Assembly: GCA_026224875.1 (NCBI GenBank)
Contig: JAMFRU010000058.1
Location: 1 to 64,000, forward strand
Length of the DNA: 64,000 nucleotides
DNA from: Acidocella sp.
GTDB lineage: Bacteria > Pseudomonadota > Alphaproteobacteria > Acetobacterales > Acetobacteraceae
Direction: 5' to 3'
A program made the translations under genes and the position numbers. The notes below the pieces were generated by a model that searched no databases, was not told the DNA's origin, and saw only the letters and a list, made by a program, of their open reading frames with translations. Below, one piece after another: positions 51,653 through 59,939 of the stretch (the first letter of the stretch is position 1; each line of letters starts with the position of its first letter).

Positions 51653-53086
51653 TCAATATACCTCGAAATATTCCTGGTGTTCCCAATCCGTCACGGCGGA
51701 GAGGAAACGGTCGGCCTCGAATGCTTTGATGCTATGGTAATAATGATGAAACGCCTCGCCAAGCTCCTGTTTGAGCATGTCATCCTGCCGGAAGGTGACA
51801 AGCGCCTCCATCAAACTTCCCGGCAATACCGCGCGGTCCGACAAATAGGCAGCGATAACGGGTGGGCCTGGGTCGATGGCGCCATTCATGCCTGCGCGCC
51901 CGGCCATGATCTGTGAGGCGATATACAGATACGGGTTGGCATTTGGGTCACCAATGCGGTTTTCGATGCGCGAGGCGCCATCGCCCGGGCCGCCGATGAC
52001 GCGCAGCATCGCCCCGCGATTTTCCAACGCCCAGGCGGCTTTGAACGGGGCAAACCCATCCGGCCGTTGGCGCTTGTAACCGTTTATGGTGGGGGTGGTG
52101 AGCAGCGACGTGCCGGGCGCGTGTTGCAGCAGGCCGCCTAGGTAGTTCATCCCAGCTGCCGATAATGGGCCGGGCTCGGCATCGGCCATGAAAATATTGG
52201 CGCCGTTGCGGGTGATGGATTGATGCATATGCCAGCCGGAGGGAAAGGCGTTGGCGATCTTGGGCACGGCCATGAAGCTGGCGTGATAGCCATGCCGCCG
52301 GCACAGCTGCTTGACCGCCGTACGGAACAGCAAAGCCGCATCGGCCGCCTGCATGGCCGGCAGCGGCGAGAAGGTCAGCTCGCACTGGCCCGGACCCCAT
52401 TCATCCTCCAGTGAGGCCAAGGGCAGCCCCAAAGCCTCTAAGTTGTTTTGCAGCATGGTGTAGAGCGGCTCTACCTCATCGCCGCGGGTTTCGGTAAGGT
52501 ATTGGTAGCCGTGCGCAATGTTGGAGACCAAGGGCGGGGCAGGCGGGTAGCCGCTATCCTCGGGGGCGAGTTTGGGGTCCAGCATTTTGTACACGTAGAA
52601 TTCGAACTCGAGCCCGACCGTCATCTCCAGCCCGTCGCTTGCCAGTTTCTCCAGCTGGCCGCGCAAAATCTGGCGGGTGGAAAGCGGGCAGGGTTTGCCG
52701 TTGCGGAAATAGGCATCGGATAGAATCCAGCCGGTGTTCTCCACCCAGGGCAGCATGCGGAAGGTCGCCGGGTCCGGCACGAGAACGCCATCCGGCAGGC
52801 CGATCATTTCGGGAATATTGAGGTGGTTCTCCGCGCCGAACGGCGGCACGATCGGGTGGTTGGTGGTATCGAAAATCGCGGTGACGAGTTGGAAATCCTT
52901 GCCGGACTTCAGTGCCGAGGCAAATTCCGCCGCCGTGACTGTTTTGCCGCGCACAATGCCGTGCTGGTCGCCCCAGCCGATGCGTATATTCCGGATTTTC
53001 TCCTTCTCGATCCGGGTCAGCAGTTCGGCCGCCTGCCGGTGCTGCTCCGCCGTCCATAACCCGTGTTTCTCGATAAACCCTGCCAT
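51653..53086 (-). CDS. Glutamine-synthetase-family ligase (PuuA/GlnT-like)
   Basis: A 477-residue GS-fold protein. GS catalytic segments: GLEFEFYVYK (about 160), the metal and ATP loop SGWHMHQSITRNG (about 283), NGYKRQRPDGFAPFKAAW (about 335), and ENRIGDPNANPYLYIASQIMAG (about 380-400). This is the gamma-glutamylation subgroup (polyamine or amine glutamylases) rather than housekeeping GlnA. The start is set at 53086 after GGAG. It lies between an oxygenase and a nitrilase, so an amine or amide intermediate of that pathway is a likely substrate (inference). Confidence 0.87.
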   Translation of the reverse strand: MAGFIEKHGLWTAEQHRQAAELLTRIEKEKIRNIRIGWGDQHGIVRGKTVTAAEFASALKSGKDFQLVTAIFDTTNHPIVPPFGAENHLNIPEMIGLPDGVLVPDPATFRMLPWVENTGWILSDAYFRNGKPCPLSTRQILRGQLEKLASDGLEMTVGLEFEFYVYKMLDPKLAPEDSGYPPAPPLVSNIAHGYQYLTETRGDEVEPLYTMLQNNLEALGLPLASLEDEWGPGQCELTFSPLPAMQAADAALLFRTAVKQLCRRHGYHASFMAVPKIANAFPSGWHMHQSITRNGANIFMADAEPGPLSAAGMNYLGGLLQHAPGTSLLTTPTINGYKRQRPDGFAPFKAAWALENRGAMLRVIGGPGDGASRIENRIGDPNANPYLYIASQIMAGRAGMNGAIDPGPPVIAAYLSDRAVLPGSLMEALVTFRQDDMLKQELGEAFHHYYHSIKAFEADRFLSAVTDWEHQEYFEVY

Positions 53087-53162
53087 ACCCCATCTCCAGC
53101 GATCCGAATGAGAGGTATCGTACACAAGAAAATTTTTCGTTCAAGAAAAATATTTGCGCGAG

Positions 53163-54197
53163 TTAGGGCGTTGCTTGAAGTTTGGACTGGCCAAACGAAT
53201 TCAGCCCCAGGGCAGTTTCTGGCAGTTTGAGTTCGCCGCGTTTCATCCGCTCGCGCAGGTAGGTGAATATCTGCGCCGTCTGGGCGAATAGATGCTCGCC
53301 CGCCACCAGTCCTGTCCTCGCGGGATTTTGCGCCGTGACAAAACGCGGCATCGGTACGATCTGCGTCTCGTAATCGAGGGAGAAGAATAGCGGGAATGAA
53401 TAGCGTTCTTCGCTGACTTTCCGTACCCGGTGGGTGGTGGCGACAAATGCGCCGTTGGTCCACAGCTCCAGCATATCGCCGATATTCACCACGTAGGCAT
53501 CTGGTATCGGCGGCACGTCTATCCACGCTCCGGCACCGTTCAGCACTTCGAGCCCCGGCGCCGTCGCACGCAGTAATGTGAAACATTCATAATCCGTATG
53601 CGCGCCAATGCCCGGCCTATCTTCCGCTTCCGCATTATGAGGATAGTGGATCAGCCGCAGCTGGCTTGGCGGCTTGGTCACCAGTGCGTCGAATGCATCC
53701 ATGGGTTCGCCGAGTGCTAAGGCGAAACCACGCAGCAATACGCAACCTATCTCGAACGTCGCGTCATAATACGCTGCCACCGCATCGGCAAAACCGGGCA
53801 GGTCGGGCCATTGGTTTGGCCCAAGCAAAGGGTTGCCGGCCAGATAATCCGGGTCGTCTGCGGGTAGGTCGCGGCTTAGATCATAGGCTTCTTTTTTATC
53901 CTTGGTCCCGCCGGCGAAATCTTCCTCACCCTCGGGGACATAGCCGCGGTGGTTGCGGGAGTTGCCAATGTAGACCTTCATTTTTTGATCGAGCGATAGC
54001 GCGAAAAACCGCTTGGCCGCTGCGAGCATGGCATCGAAGCGCGCCAGGTTCAGCCCGTGCCCGGTAACGTATAAAAAACCAACTTCGCTGGCGGCGGTCT
54101 TCAACGCCGCGGCGGTTTGGGCGATGGCGGAAGCATCCGTGCCGTATAGCGCTGAAATATCAATCACGGGGACGGCGGAGAATGCCTTATTCATCAT
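53163..54197 (-). CDS. Isopenicillin-N-synthase-family Fe(II)/2-oxoglutarate oxygenase
   Basis: A 344-residue protein with the DIOX_N domain (about 10-120: VPVIDISALYG) and the 2OG-Fe(II) domain. Iron ligands: His/Asp in GIGAHTDYECFTLL (about 206-208) and His in TTHRVRK (about 261), with the Arg-x-Ser 2OG site RYSFPLFFSL (about 271). The N-terminal SALYGTDA is IPNS-family-like. Substrate unknown. It starts in a 4-bp overlap with the preceding unknown gene. Confidence 0.88.
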   Translation of the reverse strand: MMNKAFSAVPVIDISALYGTDASAIAQTAAALKTAASEVGFLYVTGHGLNLARFDAMLAAAKRFFALSLDQKMKVYIGNSRNHRGYVPEGEEDFAGGTKDKKEAYDLSRDLPADDPDYLAGNPLLGPNQWPDLPGFADAVAAYYDATFEIGCVLLRGFALALGEPMDAFDALVTKPPSQLRLIHYPHNAEAEDRPGIGAHTDYECFTLLRATAPGLEVLNGAGAWIDVPPIPDAYVVNIGDMLELWTNGAFVATTHRVRKVSEERYSFPLFFSLDYETQIVPMPRFVTAQNPARTGLVAGEHLFAQTAQIFTYLRERMKRGELKLPETALGLNSFGQSKLQATP

Positions 54198-55024
54198 TCG
54201 TTTCCTTCATGAGCCCGCGTTGAGGTGGCGAGCACGGTCGGGTCGCCTTCGCAATGCGTAACATCCCAATGCCGCCCGATTAAAGCGCCATCGGCGGCAC
54301 GGTCCTGGACGATCAATCCATTTTCAGTGAAATGCTGGTCCAGTGTGTCGCCGATTCGGAACGGTAAGGTGGAGGCGGTGATGCGGTACCCCGCCGGCGC
54401 CACGAGGCCAAAGGATATTTCACAATCGATCAGGGCTTGGGCGGCTTTGATATTCTCGCTCCCCGCCACGCACGCGATGAGATGCTGCTGTGCCGCAGGG
54501 GTTTGCGCACGGTCGCGGGCAAACATGAAATATGCGCCCACGCGCAGGAACCGCCCGTTCACGCCGGTGTTCCGGCAACGCAAGGCCAACGAAGCAGTGG
54601 GAGCGGCGGTCTCGACCGGGTCGCGATGCCAATGCTCGATATAGGCGATGTCCCGGCCGGTCTCCACCAGTATGTCGTCCTGCCAGTGAAGCGATCCCGC
54701 ATCGGAATAAAGTGGTTTTGGTTGGTAATCGATATCTCTCGCCCATTCGAAAAAAGCACCGTCGAAGGTGAAATGCCCAGCGAAACCTTCCTGGGTGGCA
54801 AGGTGCAGGCAGTCTTCGGTCGTCAGGGCAGCAAGTCCGTTCACATGGGAAAAAGTTGGCATTGGAGCCGGCTGACGGAGGTCGCAATAGGCGCTGTGGC
54901 CTTGTAGCCACCGTACCTGGGTGGTGGTGTCACGCGTACCGTTGGGCCATGCGATCAGCGAACGCGTCCAAAGTCCGTGCAATTCGCTGATATCTGGTGA
55001 TGGCGTGCTCGAAGACGAGTTCAT
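54194..55024 (-). CDS. Unknown protein between HflX-like GTPase and oxygenase
   Basis: A 276-residue soluble protein that I do not recognise. It starts MNSSSSTPSPDISELHGLW, has many Trp/His residues (IEHWHRDPVET), and repeated hydrophobic beta-like strands (HFTFDGAFFEWARD, GRFLRVGAYFMFA), suggesting an all-beta fold such as a lipocalin. No cofactor motif is apparent. It overlaps hflX-like (stop/start ATGA) and the oxygenase, so it belongs to this operon and may be a substrate-binding or accessory protein. Confidence 0.75.
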   Translation of the reverse strand: MNSSSSTPSPDISELHGLWTRSLIAWPNGTRDTTTQVRWLQGHSAYCDLRQPAPMPTFSHVNGLAALTTEDCLHLATQEGFAGHFTFDGAFFEWARDIDYQPKPLYSDAGSLHWQDDILVETGRDIAYIEHWHRDPVETAAPTASLALRCRNTGVNGRFLRVGAYFMFARDRAQTPAAQQHLIACVAGSENIKAAQALIDCEISFGLVAPAGYRITASTLPFRIGDTLDQHFTENGLIVQDRAADGALIGRHWDVTHCEGDPTVLATSTRAHEGNE

Positions 55025-56385
55025 GCGGGCGTTTCTCCTCCAGAAACCATCCGCTGCAAACGCGCAATGGCGCCCGGCAAGCCGCGTACCTTAAGTATAC
55101 GGCCAGTGGCGTCGTAATCCTCTGCGAGCACTCGGGCGCTCTCGTACACTTCGCCGAGGAGCCCTTGTTTCGCGTAAGGCAGCACAAGCTCGTCGTCCAC
55201 CATGGATGTCTCGAAGAAGGCGATGATGGTCTCGCGCAGCGCTGCCACATCGTCCGGTGACTTCGAGGATAGCAAGATGGCATCAGGGTGTTTGGCAATG
55301 AGCGCGATGCGGCCCTCTTCGTCCACCTGGTCGATTTTGTTGAGGAGCAGGAGCGACGGCACGGTATCGGCACCGATTTCCCGCAGCACCGTGCGGCTTA
55401 CCTCCAACTGTGCCGGGTAGGTCGGGTCGGAGGCATCGACCACGAACAGCAGCAACGACGCTTCCAGCGCCTCGTCCAATGTGGATTTGAACGAGGCCAC
55501 GAGGTCATGCGGGAGTTGCTTGATGAATCCCACCGTATCCGAGACGAGTACACGCGGCCTCGCTTCCGGTTTTAACGCGCGCACCGTCGTATCGAGTGTC
55601 GCGAAAAGCTGGTCCGCCACCAGTACCTCGCTGCCGGTGAGTGCCCGCATGAGCGAAGATTTCCCGGCGTTGGTGTATCCCACGAGTGCCACACGCAGCT
55701 GGTCGCGGCGGGCCGACCGGCGTAAATCATTGTCGCGCTGGACATGTTCGAGCTCTTCCCGCAACTCGGCCAGGCGATCGCGAATTTTGCGGCGGTCCAG
55801 GTCGAGATCGCTTTCACCGGCACCCACGCCGCGCTTGCGCTCGCCACCTGAGACGGACTCGCGCAGCCGCGGCGCCACATATTTCAGGCGGGCCATCTCC
55901 ACTTGCAGCTTGGCTTCGCGCGAGCGGGCGTGGCGGTGGAAAATCTCGACAATCACGCCGGTCCGGTCGAGCACCTGCGCGCCGGTGGCGTTCTCCAGAT
56001 TGCGCGCCTGGCTCGGTGAGATCTCATGGTCGACGATGACGAATTCCGGACGGCGGGCGCCGTCCTCGGGTGCGGGGACATCCGGGGTTGGCGCCTCAGT
56101 GGTTTCGAAGCGCTCGCGGGCCTTGGATTTCTGGGGTGAGGTCCATCCGCCCACGACTCCGGTGCCGCCAGTAAGTGCCGCCAATTCGGCAAGCTTGCCC
56201 TTGCCCAATACCGTCAACCCGCCAATGCCGCCACGCTTCTGCGATACTGAGCCCGCGACCTCGTAGCCCAGGGTTTCCACCAGCCGGCCAAGCTCCTTGA
56301 GGCTTGCCTCCTGGGCGGTATCGTCAACGCCATCGAGTTGAACACTGACGAGAATGGCACGCGAGATGGGCTGTTTGGTTTCCAT
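55021..56385 (-). CDS. hflX: HflX-type GTPase, divergent member
   Basis: A 454-residue GTPase with the HflX N-terminal domain (about 1-190, including LGRLVETLGYEVAGSVSQ and TGVIVEIFHRHARS) and the G domain: G1 GYTNAGKSSLMRAL (about 236), G3 DTVGFIKQLPHDLVASFKSTL, G4 LNKIDQ. HflX splits stalled ribosomes after stress. The usual GPGETQ...DRR motif is altered to GVGAGESDLDLDRR (about 187-200), so it may be a paralogue. It is not next to hfq. A 4-bp overlap ties it to the metabolic genes. Confidence 0.85.
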   Translation of the reverse strand: METKQPISRAILVSVQLDGVDDTAQEASLKELGRLVETLGYEVAGSVSQKRGGIGGLTVLGKGKLAELAALTGGTGVVGGWTSPQKSKARERFETTEAPTPDVPAPEDGARRPEFVIVDHEISPSQARNLENATGAQVLDRTGVIVEIFHRHARSREAKLQVEMARLKYVAPRLRESVSGGERKRGVGAGESDLDLDRRKIRDRLAELREELEHVQRDNDLRRSARRDQLRVALVGYTNAGKSSLMRALTGSEVLVADQLFATLDTTVRALKPEARPRVLVSDTVGFIKQLPHDLVASFKSTLDEALEASLLLFVVDASDPTYPAQLEVSRTVLREIGADTVPSLLLLNKIDQVDEEGRIALIAKHPDAILLSSKSPDDVAALRETIIAFFETSMVDDELVLPYAKQGLLGEVYESARVLAEDYDATGRILKVRGLPGAIARLQRMVSGGETPA

Positions 56386-56451
56386 GGCATGGAGGTTAAC
56401 ACAAATGCGGCGATAAGCATCGGAGCGGTGGGCAGTTTGCGAGCCGAAGTC

Positions 56452-57186
56452 TCACCGCCGCTGGTTGTCGAAATAGCTGTTCAGGGTGAACCGGTAACGC
56501 TCGGGCCGGATATAAAATACGGAATATTCGGCCGGCGTGCCGTCGGAGAAATATGAGGTGCGTTCCATGCGCAGTAGCGCCGCACCTGCCTGAACATGCA
56601 GCTGTGGTGCCAGTTCGGCGTCGGCTGCTTGCGCGCCAAGCGTTACATGAGCGCGTTCGAGGCTGCGGCCGGCGAGTTTGCTGAGGATGCTGTAGGTCGG
56701 GCTGGCCTCGGCTTCGGCGCGGGATATGGTGGCGAGTTCCGCCGGCAGAAAGCTCCGGCCAAGGGCAATCGGCTCCTCCGCGATGAGGTGCAGCCTTTCG
56801 AGGACGAGGCAGGGGGCGTGCTGGTTGAATAAAGCCTGAACGGCGGGCGGGGGTGGTCTCAGCTCGAAGGCCAGAATGCGCATCCTGGCGTCGAACCCTT
56901 GCAGCCGCAGCGATTCATGGAAGCTGCGCAGCGTGTCCAGCTCATGGTGGACCTGGCGCCCGGCGACATAGGTACCCTTGCCCTTGCGCTGCTCGATCAG
57001 CCCGCCGCCCGCCAATTCGTCGAGCGCCAGCCGCACCGTTACCCGGCTGACCGCAAAACGCGCACCGATTTTGGCCTCGGACGGCAGCCGGCCGGTGGGC
57101 TCGAATCGGCCATCCGCGATTTCCTCGCGCAGAACTGCGGCAATCTGGCGGTAAAGCGGTGTGGCATTTTCCCTGATGAGCGGCAT
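56452..57186 (-). CDS. GntR/HutC-type regulator with UTRA domain
   Basis: A 244-residue repressor: GntR winged helix (about 6-70: LYRQIAAVLREEIADGRFEPTGRLPSEAKIG, then ARFAVSRVTVRLALDEL), and a UTRA effector domain (about 95-238: RILAFELRPPPPAVQ...ERLHLIAEEPIALGRSF...YSVFYIRPERYRF). Such HutC-type proteins sense small organic acids or sugars. The ATG at 57186 is chosen; a longer frame to 57489 is not supported. It is divergent from the ABC transporter genes and may control them. Confidence 0.9.
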   Translation of the reverse strand: MPLIRENATPLYRQIAAVLREEIADGRFEPTGRLPSEAKIGARFAVSRVTVRLALDELAGGGLIEQRKGKGTYVAGRQVHHELDTLRSFHESLRLQGFDARMRILAFELRPPPPAVQALFNQHAPCLVLERLHLIAEEPIALGRSFLPAELATISRAEAEASPTYSILSKLAGRSLERAHVTLGAQAADAELAPQLHVQAGAALLRMERTSYFSDGTPAEYSVFYIRPERYRFTLNSYFDNQRR

Positions 57187-57252
57187 ACGGCGCAATTTAC
57201 CCTGGCCTGATCCGGGAGGAGTCCCAGGATGATTATAAGGCAGGCGAGGCGC

Positions 57253-57300
57253 TTGTCGATGTGGCGCTTGCCAACATGTATTATAATGTATTATATTCCC
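57253..57300 (+). promoter_or_regulatory. Candidate promoter and operator of the ABC transporter operon
   Basis: In the 140-bp divergent gap, TGTATTATA occurs twice in direct repeat (57277-57285 and 57287-57295), period 10. TTGCCA (57268-57273) and TATATT (57292-57297) are 18 bases apart and could serve as -35/-10 for the ABC genes. TGTATTATA may be the site of the GntR regulator. None was tested. Confidence 0.4.
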
Positions 57301-57326
57301 GTCTATACAGATTGAAATACTAGGCA

Positions 57327-58166
57327 ATGCACTTTCACCCTTTGGATACGTCACCCCCCGTACTTTCGGCAGAGCAGCTGGGCTTCGGCTATCCAGGGGG
57401 CGGCGAGGTATTTTCCGGCCTCTCGTTAACGGTGCGGCGGGGTGAGTTTCTGGCGCTGGTAGGGCCTTCCGGCTGCGGCAAGACGACATTGCTGAATCTG
57501 CTGTCCGGGTTTCTGAAGCCGTCCACCGGAAGCGTCAGGGTTGATGGGGTGGAGGTTTTTCCGGAGCTTCCCGCACTTGGCTACGTGTTCCAGACGCCCA
57601 ATCTCTTCCCATGGCTTACGGTGTTGGCCAACGTCCGGTTTGGCCTGCGCATGGCGGGCACCATGCCGGCCTCGCGGCAGCACCAGCGGGCGATGGAGTA
57701 TCTGGCGCTCGTCGGCCTGGCGGATGTCGCGGATTTTCTGCCGCACCAGCTTTCCGGCGGGATGCGCCAGCGCGTGGCTTTGGCCCGTGCGTTGGTGCTG
57801 GAGCCGCGGATTTTGCTGATGGACGAGCCTTTCGCGGCACTCGACGCCATATCGCGCCTCAGCATGCAGGAAGAGCTGTTGCGCATCTGGCGCGCGCTGG
57901 GGCAGGCGATTATTTTTATAACGCATGATCTGGATGAGGCTGTGTTTCTGGCCGACCGTGTGCTCGTGCTCGGCGCGGCGCCGCAGGGCATATGCGGTGC
58001 ATTTGATATCGATTTGCCGCGCCCGCGCGACGCGCTCGATACCCGCCGTTCCGAACGGTTCTTGGCATATCGTGCACAGATTTCCGATCGTATCGCGGCG
58101 CTGACGGGCAGCAGCCGTGCGATTTCTTCCCCTCCCGCCAGGATGTTTGCGCATGAGACGATTTAA
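57327..58166 (+). CDS. ABC transporter ATPase, NitT/TauT (SsuB-like)
   Basis: A 279-residue ATPase with Walker [10 protein letters not shown] (about 47-55), Q-loop [17 protein letters not shown], signature [16 protein letters not shown] (about 138-153) and Walker [15 protein letters not shown] (about 158-171), and H-switch THDLDEAV. The best fit is the nitrate/sulfonate/taurine importer group. The start overlaps nothing; its stop overlaps the substrate-binding-protein gene by 14 bp. Confidence 0.9.
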   Translation: MHFHPLDTSPPVLSAEQLGFGYPGGGEVFSGLSLTVRRGEFLALVGPSGCGKTTLLNLLSGFLKPSTGSVRVDGVEVFPELPALGYVFQTPNLFPWLTVLANVRFGLRMAGTMPASRQHQRAMEYLALVGLADVADFLPHQLSGGMRQRVALARALVLEPRILLMDEPFAALDAISRLSMQEELLRIWRALGQAIIFITHDLDEAVFLADRVLVLGAAPQGICGAFDIDLPRPRDALDTRRSERFLAYRAQISDRIAALTGSSRAISSPPARMFAHETI

Positions 58167-59163
58167 CGTAACGAAACGCGGCCTGATGGCGGCGGTACTT
58201 GCCTTTTGTGCCGTGCTGCCCGTGCGGGCAGCAAATCCACCGTTGCGGATTGGTTATGTGTTTGCGATGGCGAACGCCCCGGTGCTGATTGCCAGCCAGG
58301 AAGGGTTTTTCAAGGCGCAGGGGCTGCAGGTGCAACTAACACCTTTTGCGGATGGTCCCGCCATTCAGCAGGCTATCGCCGCCGGCCGGATTGACGTGGC
58401 CTATACCGGCGCGCCGCCTGTGTACCAATGGTACGCGCATGGGCTGGATCTGCGCATACTGGCCATGGTTAATTACGGCCAGGCAGCGCTGGTGGCCCGC
58501 AGTGATGGGCCGATTCACACACTTGGTGATTTGCGGGGGCGCCGCATCGCGGATACCAGCCGGGGCAGCGGCATGGATGTGCTGCTGCGCGGCTTTGTGT
58601 TGCAGGACACAGCGAAACTCGACCCGGAGAAGGATGTATCGCTTGTGCAGATGCCGGTCGGCAACATGAATACGGCACTTGCCGCCGGCGTGGTCGATGC
58701 TGCCTTCGAATGGGAGCCGTTCGTGAGCCAGGAGGCACTTCGCGGATCAGGCCGGGTGGTCTTCAACGTCAACCAGGCACTGCCGTTTTATCCTTGGTAC
58801 GTTATTGCCAGCACTACGGCGGTGATCAATCAGCGGCCGGACGATCTCATAAAATTGTTGCGGGCGAACCATGCGGCGATTGCGTTTCTCAACGATCATG
58901 TCGCGCAGTCTGACGAAATCATCGCGACGGCATTCAAGCTGCAACCGGAGAAATCTCCTGGTGGCACGGTGGTGACACCGGTGCAGATTGTTACTGCCGC
59001 ACGCAGCCGGTTGGGATGGTCGGACAAGTTGGCGGCGCCCGATATCGCCTTCATCCAGCGGCTGATGAATTACTCCTTCCAGATGGGGCTGCTGCCGCGG
59101 CCTCTGAAAGCCAATGATGTCATCGACACCAGTCTTTTCGCGCGCGCTGTCACGCAGCACTAA
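58153..59163 (+). CDS. ABC substrate-binding protein, NitT/TauT type
   Basis: A 336-residue periplasmic protein. Signal peptide ([26 protein letters not shown]) and NMT1/SsuA-like lobes: IASQEGFFKAQGLQVQLT (about 38-55), AAGRIDVAYTGAPPVYQW (about 75-92), GRRIADTSRGSGMDVLLRGFV (about 130-150). Ligand probably a small organosulfonate, nitrate or similar compound. The ATG at 58153 is preferred over the upstream extension. It overlaps the ATPase and is followed by the permease. Confidence 0.88.
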   Translation: MRRFNVTKRGLMAAVLAFCAVLPVRAANPPLRIGYVFAMANAPVLIASQEGFFKAQGLQVQLTPFADGPAIQQAIAAGRIDVAYTGAPPVYQWYAHGLDLRILAMVNYGQAALVARSDGPIHTLGDLRGRRIADTSRGSGMDVLLRGFVLQDTAKLDPEKDVSLVQMPVGNMNTALAAGVVDAAFEWEPFVSQEALRGSGRVVFNVNQALPFYPWYVIASTTAVINQRPDDLIKLLRANHAAIAFLNDHVAQSDEIIATAFKLQPEKSPGGTVVTPVQIVTAARSRLGWSDKLAAPDIAFIQRLMNYSFQMGLLPRPLKANDVIDTSLFARAVTQH

Positions 59164-59176
59164 TGCGGGTGCCGGC

Positions 59177-59929
59177 GTGAGATTCCCCCGGCCGTCCTGG
59201 CGTTGGGCCTCTTTGCCGGCGCTGCTGCTGGTTTGGATTGCCGCGGCCTCGAGCGTGCCCGCCTATGTGTTGCCGCAGCCATGGGATGTGGCGGCGGAAG
59301 GGTGGCGTGGAATCCAGGATGGCTCGCTGTTTCACCAGCTTGCCGCCAGCCTGTTGCGGGAGGCCGGCGGGTTCGGTGCTGCCACGGTGGTTGCTTTCGC
59401 GCTGGGAATTTCCGGTGCGGTCTCGCGTGGGTTCCGCGAATTCATGGCGCCGCTCAACAGCCTGTTCATGTCCATTCCGCCGATCGCCTGGGCGCCGCTC
59501 TCGATGATTTTCTTTGGCATTGGCTATCTCTCGATTGTCGTGGTCATTTTTGTCGCGGCACTGTTCCCGATGGTGCTGGCGCTGCAGGAAGGGTTGCTGA
59601 CGATCCAGGAGGGCAATCTGCGCGCCGCGCGCACATTGGGCGCGAACCGGTTCCAGCTCATCTGCTATGTTTACCTGCCGGCCTCGCAACCTTTCATCAT
59701 CGCGGCGCTGCGGATTGGCTTCTCCCAGGCCTGGCGGGCTCTGGTTGCAGCGGAAATGATCGGCGCCTCGCAGGGCATCGGCTGGATGGTGGCGATGGGC
59801 GGGCAAACCGGGAATTCAAGCGAGGTCATTCTCGGGATTTCGCTCATTGGACTTATGGCATGGCTCATGGAGAGCCTTGTTTTTCGCCGCATCGAGCGCC
59901 GCTATGAGGGCTGGCGCGCACAATCGTGA
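59177..59929 (+). CDS. ABC permease, NitT/TauT (SsuC/TauC-like)
   Basis: A permease of about 250 residues with six helices and the EAA loop (EGNLRAARTLGANRFQLICYVYLPAS, about 143-168). The GTG at 59177 gives a normal family length and avoids the long overlap implied by an ATG at 59114. Together with the preceding ATPase and binding protein it makes a complete importer. The next gene starts 10 bp after its stop. Confidence 0.88.
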   Translation: MRFPRPSWRWASLPALLLVWIAAASSVPAYVLPQPWDVAAEGWRGIQDGSLFHQLAASLLREAGGFGAATVVAFALGISGAVSRGFREFMAPLNSLFMSIPPIAWAPLSMIFFGIGYLSIVVVIFVAALFPMVLALQEGLLTIQEGNLRAARTLGANRFQLICYVYLPASQPFIIAALRIGFSQAWRALVAAEMIGASQGIGWMVAMGGQTGNSSEVILGISLIGLMAWLMESLVFRRIERRYEGWRAQS

Positions 59930-59939
59930 GGATCAGATC

